From the NCBI GenBank assembly GCA_021298655.1, contig JAJTFK010000016.1, positions 45,222-109,221 on the forward strand: a stretch of 64,000 nt of DNA, given 5' to 3'. Source of the DNA: Cryomorphaceae bacterium. Lineage in GTDB: Bacteria; Bacteroidota; Bacteroidia; Flavobacteriales; Schleiferiaceae. Made by a program: the position numbers and the translations under genes. The notes beneath the pieces were generated by a model. It made no database searches, was not told the origin of the DNA, and saw only the letters and a list, made by a program, of their open reading frames with translations. Positions 44,176 through 51,198 of this stretch are shown one piece after another (position 1 is the stretch's first letter; each line of letters starts with the position of its first letter).

Positions 44176-44774
44176 TGCGAAGCCAACCCAAACCTTGGGT
44201 TGTGGAGCTTGGATGGGCGGGGTTGTTCCTCGCCCTTTTCATTTTAAGTAGGTGGAACGAGTCGCCGCAGCCGGAGCCGCTTTGGGCGGAATTTCCCGAG
44301 CTGCCGCCGACCGAGTCGGGATCCCGATTTGCGCCCAACACATTTAACCGGTTCGCACCGCGCAAGCCCTACCCAAAACGGGAACGCGCGGCGGACCGCG
44401 TCCGCTTGAGGGTAGCTTCCGATACCGTGACGGCGCAATGGCTCGAGGCCCGGGGCTGGCCCGACTGGAAGGCCCAAGGATTCGTTCGCGACCGCGATCG
44501 ATGGGGCGGGGTAGATTCGACCTTGATGGCTCGCTGGGACGACCGAAGCGACTTCGACTGGGACCTGCACGCGCCCGCGCCCATGGAGCTGAATTCCGCA
44601 CCCGAAGACGCACTGTACCAGCACCCTTTGTGGCGGTCTGCGCAGGTTCGCGCGCTGCATCGATTCCGAAGCAAAGTCCGCCCGCTGCGCAACCTCAAGG
44701 AGGTATTCGCGCTGGCACCCTTTGATTCCGCGCAAAAAGTTGAAATTCCCAAGTACTTCTATGTTAAAAACTAG
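44175..44774 (+). CDS. Membrane-anchored helix-hairpin-helix protein (ComEA-like)
   Basis: A 199-residue protein with one N-terminal membrane helix (VVELGWAGLFLALFILS, about 9-25), an extracytoplasmic Pro/Arg-rich region, and a C-terminal helix-hairpin-helix domain. The HhH pattern is PMELNSAPEDALYQHPLW (about 135-152) followed by RALHRFRSKVRPLRNLKEVF, equivalent to the ELNxAdxxxLxxLPGIG motif of ComEA-type DNA-binding proteins, though the hairpin glycines are replaced by PLWRS. In Bacteroidota such proteins are common and poorly studied; DNA binding or uptake is possible. It is the last gene before rpsU and overlaps the MetS-like gene by one base. Confidence 0.7.
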   Translation: MRSQPKPWVVELGWAGLFLALFILSRWNESPQPEPLWAEFPELPPTESGSRFAPNTFNRFAPRKPYPKRERAADRVRLRVASDTVTAQWLEARGWPDWKAQGFVRDRDRWGGVDSTLMARWDDRSDFDWDLHAPAPMELNSAPEDALYQHPLWRSAQVRALHRFRSKVRPLRNLKEVFALAPFDSAQKVEIPKYFYVKN

Positions 44775-44777
44775 TTG

Positions 44778-44785
44778 TACCTTTG
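44778..44785 (+). promoter_or_regulatory. -7 promoter element for rpsU
   Basis: TACCTTTG is an exact TAnnTTTG match, 28 bases before the rpsU ATG and directly after the preceding stop codon. Confidence 0.5.
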
Positions 44786-44797
44786 CAGCCCAAAGAG

Positions 44798-44805
44798 AGG
44801 AGGTG
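44798..44805 (+). promoter_or_regulatory. Strong Shine-Dalgarno sequence of rpsU
   Basis: AGGAGGTG, 8 bases before the ATG, extends to AGAGAGGAGGTG at 44794-44805, which can pair with the 16S rRNA 3' end over about 12 bases. No other protein gene in the window has a comparable ribosome-binding site. Confidence 0.85.
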
Positions 44806-44813
44806 TCCCCATT

Positions 44814-45008
44814 ATGCTAGTAGTACAAGTTAAAGAAGGTGAAGGAATTGAGCGCGCGCTGAAGCGCTACAAGCGCAAATTCGACAAGACCGGCACGATG
44901 CGCCAGCTGCGCAGCCGCCAGCAATTCACCAAAGGCTCGGTGAATCGCCGCAAAGAGATCATCAAGGCTACCTACGTTCAGGGTCTTCGTTTGAAAGACG
45001 CCGAATAA
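44814..45008 (+). CDS. rpsU: 30S ribosomal protein bS21
   Basis: This 64-residue basic protein sits on the small subunit next to the anti-Shine-Dalgarno sequence. The sequence MLVVQVKEGEGIERALKRYK, followed by RKFDKTGTMRQLRSRQQF, is typical. In Flavobacteriia bS21, with bS18 and bS6, helps hide the anti-Shine-Dalgarno, so most genes there do not use Shine-Dalgarno starts. The exception is rpsU itself, where a strong site would allow translation only by ribosomes lacking bS21, giving autoregulation. ATG 44814 is set by that site (8-base spacer). A terminator follows, its T-tract touching xerC. Confidence 0.95.
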   Translation: MLVVQVKEGEGIERALKRYKRKFDKTGTMRQLRSRQQFTKGSVNRRKEIIKATYVQGLRLKDAE

Positions 45009-45029
45009 GCGGTTCCTTGACCTAAATTC

Positions 45030-45057
45030 AGCCTCGAGATCCCTCGGGGCTTTTTTT
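45030..45057 (+). terminator. Intrinsic terminator of rpsU, abutting xerC
   Basis: A 9-bp stem (AGCCTCGAG with CTCGGGGCT, one G-U) with loop ATCC, followed by seven T. The next bases are the xerC ATG. Confidence 0.8.
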
Positions 45058-45921
45058 ATGCTCGAACACTTCCTTGACTACCTGCGCTGGGAGCGCCGCC
45101 GCTCCGAAGCCACGGTGACGGCCTATGCTGCCGACGTTGGGCAGTGGATTACTTACGCCGAGCACGCCTTGGGAATGCCTCAGGCTCAGGGGGCGAATCG
45201 TGCCCACGTTCGGTCGTGGGTGACCGACCTGGTTCAGACGGGTACCAATGCCCGTTCGGTGAACCGAAAGCTCAGCGCCATTCGAACCTATTACCAATGG
45301 CTGGTTGCCCGGGACCCGGACGTGGTGAATCCAGCCCAGGGGGTGCCCTTGCTGCGCACCCCGAGCCGGGTGGTTCGTGCCCTCACGGCAACCGAGGTAG
45401 AAGCCCTGCTCGATCCCACGGCCTTTGATGACGATGCGGTGGGCCGCCGCGACCAATTTTTGCTGCTTACCCTGTACTCGGTTGGCCTTCGCCGCTCCGA
45501 ACTGCTCAGCCTGACCTACGCAAACGTTCAGGGATCCATGCTCCGGGTGGTGGGCAAGGGCAACAAGGAACGCGAAATCCCCCTGCTTCCCGAATGGCTC
45601 GCGGTCTACGAGCGCCACAAGGCCGAATGGCAGGGGGTGAGCGGGCGAATTTTTTGCAGTCCGAGCGGAAAAATGCTCGATCCCCGTAGCGTTTATTCCG
45701 TGGTAAAGTCGTACCTTCAAAGAGCAAGCTCGAGCGAACACTTAGGCCCGCACGCCCTGCGGCACACCTTTGCCACGCACTTGCTTGACCTGGGTGCTGA
45801 TCTTACGGTGATCCGCGAGCTGCTAGGGCACGCGAATTTATCGGCCACGCAAGTCTACACCCATGCGTCGGTGGAACAACTTAAAACGGTCTACCAACGC
45901 GCCCATCCCCGCGGCCGATAG
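45058..45921 (+). CDS. xerC: Tyrosine recombinase XerC/XerD-type (chromosome dimer resolution)
   Basis: A 287-residue site-specific recombinase. The N-terminal SAM-like DNA-binding domain (about 1-85) has LRWERRRSEATVTAYAADV. The catalytic domain has the full set of residues: Arg in YSVGLRRSELLSL (about 144-156), Lys in VVGKGNKEREIPL, His-x-x-Arg in HALRHTFATHLL, His in LLGHANLSATQVY and the nucleophile Tyr in that last motif. With a second Xer protein it resolves chromosome dimers at dif. XerD has the same fold; position after rpsU, as in other flavobacteria, favours XerC. Its ATG follows the rpsU terminator immediately, so it probably depends on read-through or a leaderless start. Confidence 0.88.
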   Translation: MLEHFLDYLRWERRRSEATVTAYAADVGQWITYAEHALGMPQAQGANRAHVRSWVTDLVQTGTNARSVNRKLSAIRTYYQWLVARDPDVVNPAQGVPLLRTPSRVVRALTATEVEALLDPTAFDDDAVGRRDQFLLLTLYSVGLRRSELLSLTYANVQGSMLRVVGKGNKEREIPLLPEWLAVYERHKAEWQGVSGRIFCSPSGKMLDPRSVYSVVKSYLQRASSSEHLGPHALRHTFATHLLDLGADLTVIRELLGHANLSATQVYTHASVEQLKTVYQRAHPRGR

Positions 45922-45949
45922 GGGAGGCGCTTCCTAAATCCCCCATGTC

Positions 45950-46261
45950 ATGGTTGTAGAAGTTCGTGCTATTCAGTTCAAGGCCAGCGATCGCCTTGTC
46001 GCCTTTGCCCACCAGCGCCTTGAGCGCATTGACCAGGTCTACCGTCGCGCCGTTCACGCCTCGGTTCATTTTAAAGTTGACAATAACCACCTTGCCGAGA
46101 ACAAGATAGCCGAGGTAACGTTGCACATTCCCGGCGAAGACCTCGTGGTTCATAAAGAGGCAAAAACCTTTGAAAAAGCCCTGATTATGGCGGTTGATCG
46201 CCTGCGGCGCCTGGCCCGAGAAGCCAAGGCCAAAACAAAAAAGCTCCGAAGGGCAAAGTAG
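45950..46261 (+). CDS. hpf: Ribosome hibernation factor, HPF/RaiA family (short form)
   Basis: A 103-residue protein of the sigma-54 modulation/S30EA family, which binds in the 30S decoding and tRNA channel to silence ribosomes in stationary phase. The sequence shows VVEVRAIQFKASDRLVAFAH near the start, a basic middle part, and EAKTFEKALIMAVDRLRR near the end, then a Lys/Arg-rich tail. The length is that of the short HPF/YfiA form, without the long dimerising domain. The start at 45950 was chosen over an overlapping ATG at 45945, which is in another frame. It is the last gene of the rpsU-xerC-hpf run. Confidence 0.85.
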   Translation: MVVEVRAIQFKASDRLVAFAHQRLERIDQVYRRAVHASVHFKVDNNHLAENKIAEVTLHIPGEDLVVHKEAKTFEKALIMAVDRLRRLAREAKAKTKKLRRAK

Positions 46262-46264
46262 GTA

Positions 46265-46294
46265 TTGAAATAATCGCTTTTTTTTCTACATTTG
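46265..46294 (+). promoter_or_regulatory. Promoter of the tRNA-tuf operon
   Basis: TTG at 46265-46267 and TACATTTG at 46287-46294 with a 19-base spacer give the best -33/-7 pair in the window. It lies about 75 bases before the first tRNA. Confidence 0.65.
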
Positions 46295-46371
46295 CAGTCC
46301 GTTTGAAAAAGCGGCCGTGCTGCACGGGCAGCAACGTTCTTTTTCGCGCACTGCAGGGCATCGTCCCCTAA

Positions 46372-46444
46372 GCCAGCATAGCTCAGTTGGTAGAGCTACT
46401 GATTTGTAATCAGTGGGTCGGGGGTTCGAGTCCCTCTGCTGGCT
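46372..46444 (+). tRNA. tRNA-Thr (anticodon TGT)
   Basis: A 73-base cloverleaf. The acceptor stem GCCAGCA pairs with TGCTGGC. The anticodon stem ACTGA/TCAGT closes loop TTTGTAA with anticodon TGT. The T-loop is GGTTCGAGTCC. No 3' CCA is encoded. First of four tRNAs in front of tuf. Confidence 0.95.
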
Positions 46445-46489
46445 CTTATGCTCTGCAGAGTGCGAAGTTCATGTACTAAACTGTACACT

Positions 46490-46571
46490 GGGAGTATCGC
46501 ATAGTGGCTATTGCAGCAGACTGTAAATCTGTCGCCTAACGGCATCGGTGGTTCGAGTCCATCTACTCCCA
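46490..46571 (+). tRNA. tRNA-Tyr (anticodon GTA)
   Basis: An 82-base class II tRNA with a long variable arm. Acceptor GGGAGTA pairs with TACTCCC; the anticodon loop CTGTAAA within stems GCAGA/TCTGT has GTA. CCA is not encoded. Confidence 0.95.
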
Positions 46572-46583
46572 CAACAGCATACC

Positions 46584-46656
46584 GCGGAAGTAGCTCAGTT
46601 GGTAGAGCATCAGCCTTCCAAGCTGAGGGTCGCGGGTTCGAATCCCGTCTTCCGCT
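46584..46656 (+). tRNA. tRNA-Gly (anticodon TCC)
   Basis: A 73-base cloverleaf with acceptor GCGGAAG/CTTCCGC, anticodon stem TCAGC/GCTGA and loop CTTCCAA (anticodon TCC). The bases CCA directly follow the discriminator T, so a CCA end happens to be encoded here, unlike its neighbours. Confidence 0.95.
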
Positions 46657-46661
46657 CCACC

Positions 46662-46733
46662 GCCGATGTAGCTCAGGGGTAGAGCGTTTCCTTGGTAAGG
46701 AAAAGGTCGCGGGTTCAATTCCCGCCATTGGCT
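46662..46733 (+). tRNA. tRNA-Thr (anticodon GGT)
   Basis: A 72-base cloverleaf with acceptor GCCGATG/CATTGGC (one G-U), anticodon stem TTTCC/GGAAA and loop TTGGTAA (anticodon GGT). It is followed by tuf after 51 bases. Confidence 0.95.
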
Positions 46734-46784
46734 CAACGTTCACAGTACAGGTTTTATTAATCTCTCTTAACTCTCTAATTCGCA

Positions 46785-47972
46785 ATGGCAAAGGAGAATT
46801 TCGTGCGGAACAAACCGCACCTCAACATCGGTACCATTGGTCACGTAGACCACGGTAAAACCACCTTAACGGCTGCTATCACTACGGTATTGGCCCAAGC
46901 GGGTCTTTCACAGGCGCGTAGCTTCGACTCAATCGACGCTGCTCCCGAAGAGAAAGAGCGCGGTATCACCATCAACACCGCCCACGTTGAATACGAAACA
47001 GCTAATCGCCACTACGCGCACGTTGACTGCCCGGGCCACGCTGACTACGTAAAGAACATGGTTACGGGTGCTGCCCAAATGGACGGCGCCATCTTGGTTG
47101 TAGCTGCAACCGACGGTCCTATGCCCCAGACCCGCGAGCACATCCTGCTTGCCCGTCAGGTAGGTGTACCCCGCATTGTGGTGTTCATGAACAAGGTTGA
47201 CATGGTTGACGACGAGGAACTCCTCGAGCTCGTTGAAATGGAAATCCGTGACCTCCTCACGTTCTACAAGTACGACGGCGACAACACGCCGGTTATCAAA
47301 GGTTCAGCTCTTGGTGGCTTGAACGGAGAGCCGAAGTGGGTTGACACCGTAATGGAATTGATGAACTCGGTTGACCAGTGGATCGAAGAGCCCGTTCGCG
47401 ACAAGGACAAGGACTTCTTGATGCCCATCGAAGACGTGTTCACGATCACCGGCCGCGGTACCGTGGCTACGGGCCGTATCGAGACGGGTGTGGCTAACAC
47501 CGGCGACGGCGTGGACATCATCGGTTTTGGTGACGAAAAATTGACTTCTACCATCACGGGTGTGGAAATGTTCCGCAAGATCCTTGATCGCGGTGAGGCA
47601 GGTGACAACGTAGGTCTTCTGCTCCGCGGTATCGATAAGGCGCAAATCCGTCGCGGTATGGTTATCGCCAAGACGAACTCACAAAAGCCCCACTCTAAGT
47701 TCAAGGCTGAGGTGTACATCCTGAAGAAGGAAGAGGGCGGCCGTCACACGCCGTTCCACAACAAGTACCGTCCTCAGTTCTACCTCCGTACCACGGACGT
47801 AACCGGTGAGATCATGCTCCCCGCTGGAACCGAGATGGTAATGCCGGGCGACAACCTGACGATCGAGGTTAACCTCATCGCTCCGGTGGCGCTTAGCAAG
47901 GGTCTGCGTTTCGCTATCCGTGAGGGTGGCCGTACCGTAGGCGCTGGCCAGATCACGGAACTCCTCGACTAA
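46785..47972 (+). CDS. tuf: Elongation factor Tu
   Basis: This 395-residue GTPase delivers aminoacyl-tRNA to the ribosome. The G motifs are complete: [10 protein letters not shown] (P-loop), [10 protein letters not shown] (switch I), DCPGHADY (G3), [10 protein letters not shown] (G4) and the SALGG (G5). Domain 2 begins near residue 205 with [23 protein letters not shown], and the C-terminal domain 3 ends [14 protein letters not shown]. Only one tuf copy is in the window. It is downstream of four tRNAs and upstream of tRNA-Trp-secE-nusG. Codon use is more biased (CGT, GGT) than in neighbouring genes, as expected for very high expression. Confidence 0.98.
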   Translation: MAKENFVRNKPHLNIGTIGHVDHGKTTLTAAITTVLAQAGLSQARSFDSIDAAPEEKERGITINTAHVEYETANRHYAHVDCPGHADYVKNMVTGAAQMDGAILVVAATDGPMPQTREHILLARQVGVPRIVVFMNKVDMVDDEELLELVEMEIRDLLTFYKYDGDNTPVIKGSALGGLNGEPKWVDTVMELMNSVDQWIEEPVRDKDKDFLMPIEDVFTITGRGTVATGRIETGVANTGDGVDIIGFGDEKLTSTITGVEMFRKILDRGEAGDNVGLLLRGIDKAQIRRGMVIAKTNSQKPHSKFKAEVYILKKEEGGRHTPFHNKYRPQFYLRTTDVTGEIMLPAGTEMVMPGDNLTIEVNLIAPVALSKGLRFAIREGGRTVGAGQITELLD

Positions 47973-47994
47973 GAGGACTCTGTTACGGGTTAGA

Positions 47995-48022
47995 GGTGCC
48001 CCGGAATTCCGGGGTACCTTTT
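47995..48022 (+). terminator. Probable intrinsic terminator after tuf
   Basis: A 10-bp stem (GGTGCCCCGG with CCGGGGTACC, one G-T) with loop AATT, followed by only four T. It may be partial, letting some transcripts continue into tRNA-Trp and secE. Confidence 0.65.
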
Positions 48023-48029
48023 CTCGTCT

Positions 48030-48100
48030 ACGGGTGTAGTTCAAGGGTAGAATAGTGGTCTCCAAAACCATTGATGGGAGTTCGAATCTCTCCACCCGTG
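48030..48100 (+). tRNA. tRNA-Trp (anticodon CCA)
   Basis: A 71-base cloverleaf with acceptor ACGGGTG/CACCCGT and anticodon stem GTGGT/ACCAT around loop CTCCAAA (anticodon CCA). The tuf-trnW-secE-nusG order is widely conserved. Confidence 0.95.
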
Positions 48101-48141
48101 CAAAAACTCATTAGCTAACGAACGATCAAATAAAAAGGAAC

Positions 48142-48336
48142 ATGGAAGCGCTCCGCTCGTACCTCCGCGAATCTTGGGAAGAATTTGCCCACCGTACCAC
48201 TTGGCCTACCTGGATTACCCTCCAGCGCAGTGCCGTGGTGGTGATCGTTGCTTCCCTAGTGTTTGCCTTGATCGTATTTGCTATGGACAAGGGCTTGTCT
48301 ACGGTTCTCGATTTCGTTTACTCCATCTTCGCTTAA
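48142..48336 (+). CDS. secE: Preprotein translocase subunit SecE
   Basis: A 64-residue protein with an amphipathic cytoplasmic helix (RSYLRESWEEFAHRTTWPTW) and one membrane helix (SAVVVIVASLVFALIVFAMD, about 30-49). This is the single-span form found outside gammaproteobacteria. It clamps the two halves of SecY in the SecYEG channel. It is followed by nusG after 4 bases, an arrangement conserved in most bacteria. Confidence 0.95.
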   Translation: MEALRSYLRESWEEFAHRTTWPTWITLQRSAVVVIVASLVFALIVFAMDKGLSTVLDFVYSIFA

Positions 48337-48340
48337 GCTC

Positions 48341-48892
48341 ATGGCAACCGAAGGAATGAAGTGGTATGTGGTTCGCGCCATCAGCGGCCAAGAGAACAAG
48401 ACCAAGGCTCACATTGAGCAGGAGGTTCAGCGCACCGGCATGACGTCCTTGTTGGGTCAGGTGCTGATTCCGACCGAAAAGGTGTACCAAATCCGCAACG
48501 GCAAGAAGGTGCTGAAAGAGCGCAACTTTTTCCCGGGATACATCATGCTTGAGGGCATTTTGACCGGCGAACTGGTGCACGTGCTTAAGAACATCCCGGG
48601 AGTGATTGGCTTCCTGAGCGAGACCAAGGGCGGCGATCCGACTCCCTTGCGCGCCGCAGAGGTGAACCGCATGTTGGGCAAGGTAGACGAGTTGGCCGAA
48701 AGCGCCGAACACGTAGCGGTGCCCTTTGTACTCGGCGAGAGCGTCAAGGTGATTGACGGTCCGTTCCGCGACTTCATTGGCACGGTAGAAAAAATTCTTG
48801 AAGACAAGCGCAAGCTGGAGGTTATGGTCAAAATTTTTGGCCGCAAGACCCCACTCGAACTTGGTTTCATGCAGGTCGAAAAAGAAAACTAA
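48341..48892 (+). CDS. nusG: Transcription termination/antitermination factor NusG
   Basis: This 183-residue factor binds RNA polymerase and couples it to ribosomes or Rho. The N-terminal NGN domain opens MKWYVVRAISGQENKTKAHI and contains the NFFPGYIMLE segment. The C-terminal KOW domain has GESVKVIDGPFRDFIGTVEKI (about 128-148) and ends KTPLELGFMQVEKE. ATG 48341 was taken because it gives MATEGMKWYVV; an extended frame to 48278 lies in the secE coding sequence. It precedes the rplKAJL-rpoBC run. Confidence 0.96.
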   Translation: MATEGMKWYVVRAISGQENKTKAHIEQEVQRTGMTSLLGQVLIPTEKVYQIRNGKKVLKERNFFPGYIMLEGILTGELVHVLKNIPGVIGFLSETKGGDPTPLRAAEVNRMLGKVDELAESAEHVAVPFVLGESVKVIDGPFRDFIGTVEKILEDKRKLEVMVKIFGRKTPLELGFMQVEKEN

Positions 48893-48969
48893 CGGTGTGA
48901 GCAACCGATAGCCAAGCGGAGCTTCCAACCGCAGCGGCACTCAAGTACGAAAAGTAATAACAACAAACA

Positions 48970-49410
48970 ATGGCAAAGGAAATCAGCGCGATGGTTAAGC
49001 TGCAGGTCCGCGGTGGCGCCGCGAACCCGTCTCCTCCGGTGGGCCCCGCACTTGGTGCGAAGGGCGTGAACATCATGGAGTTCTGCAAGCAGTTTAACGC
49101 GCGTACTCAAGATAAGCCAGGTAAGCTACTTCCGGTAGTAATTACGGTTTACACAGATAAGTCGTTTGACTTTATCATCAAGCAGCCGCCTGTCGCGGTT
49201 CAGCTTTTGGAAGCAGCCAAACTGAAGAGCGGATCGGGTGTACCGAACCGCAACAAAGTAGGCAAGGTGACTTGGCAGCAAATCCAAGCTATCGCTGAAG
49301 ACAAGATGGTGGACCTCAACTGCTTCACGATGGACAGCGCCATGAGCATGGTGGCTGGAACCGCGCGCAGCATGGGAATTACCGTAACCGGAACCAAGCC
49401 TCAGGCATAA
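48970..49410 (+). CDS. rplK: 50S ribosomal protein uL11
   Basis: A 146-residue protein of the L7/L12 stalk base that binds 23S rRNA with L10 and is the target site for thiopeptides and RelA activation. The N-terminal domain shows [20 protein letters not shown] and the Pro-rich [14 protein letters not shown]; the RNA-binding C-terminal domain ends [12 protein letters not shown]. The start is preceded by an A-rich leader (AACAACAAAC) and no Shine-Dalgarno, the usual Bacteroidota pattern. Confidence 0.97.
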   Translation: MAKEISAMVKLQVRGGAANPSPPVGPALGAKGVNIMEFCKQFNARTQDKPGKLLPVVITVYTDKSFDFIIKQPPVAVQLLEAAKLKSGSGVPNRNKVGKVTWQQIQAIAEDKMVDLNCFTMDSAMSMVAGTARSMGITVTGTKPQA

Positions 49411-49422
49411 TCCGAACAAACT

Positions 49423-50112
49423 ATGGCAACGATGACGAAAAAGATGAAAGCAGCCACGGCAAAGATTCAGCCGGGCAAGCTCTACAACCTCGAAGAGGCT
49501 TCGGCCCTTGTGAAGGAAGTCTCCACTACCAAGTTTGACGGAAGTGTGGATTTGGCCGTGCGCCTGGGTGTAGACCCGCGTAAAGCCAACCAAATGGTTC
49601 GCGGAACGGTTAGCCTTCCCCACGGAACCGGTAAGACCATTCGCGTTCTGGCGCTGGTGACCCCCGACAAGGAGGCCGAAGCTAAAGAAGCGGGTGCCGA
49701 CTTCGTAGGTATGGACGAGTACCTCGATAAAATCAAGAACGGTTGGACCGACGTGGACGTGATCATCACGGTTCCGGCGGCCATGGGTAAGCTTGGCCCC
49801 TTGGGTCGCGTACTCGGACCCCGTGGCTTGATGCCGAACCCCAAGACGGGTACCGTGACCATGGAAGTGGGCAAGGCCGTTCGCGAGGTTAAGGCCGGTA
49901 AAATCGACTTTAAAGTAGACCGCTACGGTATTGTGCACGCGGGCATTGGCAAGGTGTCGTTCTCGGCAGAGAACCTCCGCGACAACGCCGACGAGGTGCT
50001 CAAAACCCTCGTTCGTTTGAAGCCGTCCGCCGCCAAAGGCACCTACATCAAGAGCATTACGCTGAGCCCAACCATGGGTCCCGGCGTTCCGATCGAACCT
50101 AAAAACGCGTAA
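49423..50112 (+). CDS. rplA: 50S ribosomal protein uL1
   Basis: A 229-residue protein forming the mobile L1 stalk, which guides deacylated tRNA out of the E site. Recognised by [20 protein letters not shown], the [13 protein letters not shown] loop, the [20 protein letters not shown] signature (about 127-146) and [15 protein letters not shown]. In many bacteria it represses its own operon by binding the L11-L1 mRNA. It is 12 bases after rplK. Confidence 0.97.
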   Translation: MATMTKKMKAATAKIQPGKLYNLEEASALVKEVSTTKFDGSVDLAVRLGVDPRKANQMVRGTVSLPHGTGKTIRVLALVTPDKEAEAKEAGADFVGMDEYLDKIKNGWTDVDVIITVPAAMGKLGPLGRVLGPRGLMPNPKTGTVTMEVGKAVREVKAGKIDFKVDRYGIVHAGIGKVSFSAENLRDNADEVLKTLVRLKPSAAKGTYIKSITLSPTMGPGVPIEPKNA

Positions 50113-50123
50113 GCTACCGTACC

Positions 50124-50648
50124 ATGACACGCGAAGAGAAAAACCAGCAAATCGAGAACCTCGTACAGGTTCTTGAGGCGACCAACACCATTTACATCGC
50201 CGATACCTCGGGACTGAACGCCGAGCAGACCAGCGACCTTCGTCGCGCCTGCTTCAAGGCCAACGTCACGATGACGGTAGTGAAGAACGCCCTTCTGAAG
50301 AAGGCCATGGAGCGTTCGTCAAAGAATTTTGACGAGCTGTTCACGGCCCTCAAGGGAAATTCAAGCATCATGATCTCGGAGGCCAGCAATGCTCCCGCGA
50401 AATTGATCAAGGACTTCCGCAAGAAAGGCGATAAACCCCTCCTTAAAGGTGCCTACATTGATGAGGCCATCTTTGTTGGGGACAACCAACTTGACGCCCT
50501 CGTCAACCTGAAGTCGAAGAACGAACTCATCGGAGATATCATCCTCCTGCTGGAGAGCCCGATGAAGAACGTTATTTCGGCCCTTCAAGGCGGCGGTGGT
50601 CAAACCATTGCAGGCTTGCTTAAAACTCTTGAAGAGCGCAACGCCTAA
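50124..50648 (+). CDS. rplJ: 50S ribosomal protein uL10
   Basis: A 174-residue protein that anchors the L7/L12 dimers to the ribosome. It shows the N-terminal rRNA-binding domain with NTIYIADTSGLNAEQTSDLR and MTVVKNALLKKAM, and a long C-terminal helix for L7/L12 binding near PMKNVISALQGGGGQTIAGL. It lies 11 bases after rplA. An autoregulatory leader is known for L10 operons in other bacteria, but none was identified here. Confidence 0.96.
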   Translation: MTREEKNQQIENLVQVLEATNTIYIADTSGLNAEQTSDLRRACFKANVTMTVVKNALLKKAMERSSKNFDELFTALKGNSSIMISEASNAPAKLIKDFRKKGDKPLLKGAYIDEAIFVGDNQLDALVNLKSKNELIGDIILLLESPMKNVISALQGGGGQTIAGLLKTLEERNA

Positions 50649-50709
50649 CCTTTACGCACTCAGCTTCCAACTTGTGCATTTGTTTCATTTCTAATTAAAT
50701 ATCCCAATC

Positions 50710-51087
50710 ATGGCCGATATTAAATCACTTGGCGATTCTTTGGTGAACCTCACCGTTAAAGAAGTAAAAGAACTCGCTGACTACCTCAAAGAAACCTACG
50801 GCATTGAGCCCGCTGCTGCAGCTGTTGCTGTTGCTGCTGGTCCTGCTGCTGGCGGTGAAGCTGCTGCTGAGGAAAAGTCTTCGTTTGACGTAATCCTTAA
50901 GAGCGCTGGCGCACAAAAGCTTGCCGTTGTTAAGGTCGTTAAGGAACTGACCGGTCTTGGTCTTAAGGAAGCAAAGGATGCGGTTGACGCAGCCCCTGCT
51001 CCGATCAAGGAAGGCGTTTCTAAGGACGAGGCTGAAGCCCTCAAAAAGCAGCTTGAAGAGGCTGGTGCCGAGGTTGAGCTCAAGTAA
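50710..51087 (+). CDS. rplL: 50S ribosomal protein bL12 (L7/L12)
   Basis: A 125-residue stalk protein that recruits translation GTPases. The N-terminal dimerisation domain ([18 protein letters not shown]) is joined by the Ala/Gly-rich hinge at about 37-57 to the C-terminal domain ([33 protein letters not shown]). Its codons are much more T-rich (GCT, GTT) than in neighbours, fitting very high expression. A hairpin between rplL and rpoB may reduce polymerase-gene expression relative to ribosomal protein expression. Confidence 0.97.
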   Translation: MADIKSLGDSLVNLTVKEVKELADYLKETYGIEPAAAAVAVAAGPAAGGEAAAEEKSSFDVILKSAGAQKLAVVKVVKELTGLGLKEAKDAVDAAPAPIKEGVSKDEAEALKKQLEEAGAEVELK

Positions 51088-51116
51088 GAGCGCTGCCTAA
51101 CCTACCTGGTTTAGGT

Positions 51117-51143
51117 GTCCGGGGTCGATTTTCGACCCCGGGC
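51117..51143 (+). promoter_or_regulatory. GC-rich hairpin between rplL and rpoB (possible attenuator or processing site)
   Basis: A perfect 10-bp stem (CCGGGGTCGA/TCGACCCCGG) with a 3-base loop, extendable to 12 bp. The nearest T-tract (TTTT) is about 9 bases further on, so it is a weak terminator at best. Its place matches the known attenuation site of other bacteria. Confidence 0.55.
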
Positions 51144-51198
51144 CCTAGACCTTTTCGTGTTTCCACAAGTTCCATCCATCCATTTACGTCCAAGCCCC

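Noticed and set aside
45058..45921. Integrase of a mobile element
   Set aside because: The tyrosine recombinase lies in the conserved rpsU-xerC-hpf context with no att repeats, phage genes or composition shift, so it is housekeeping Xer.
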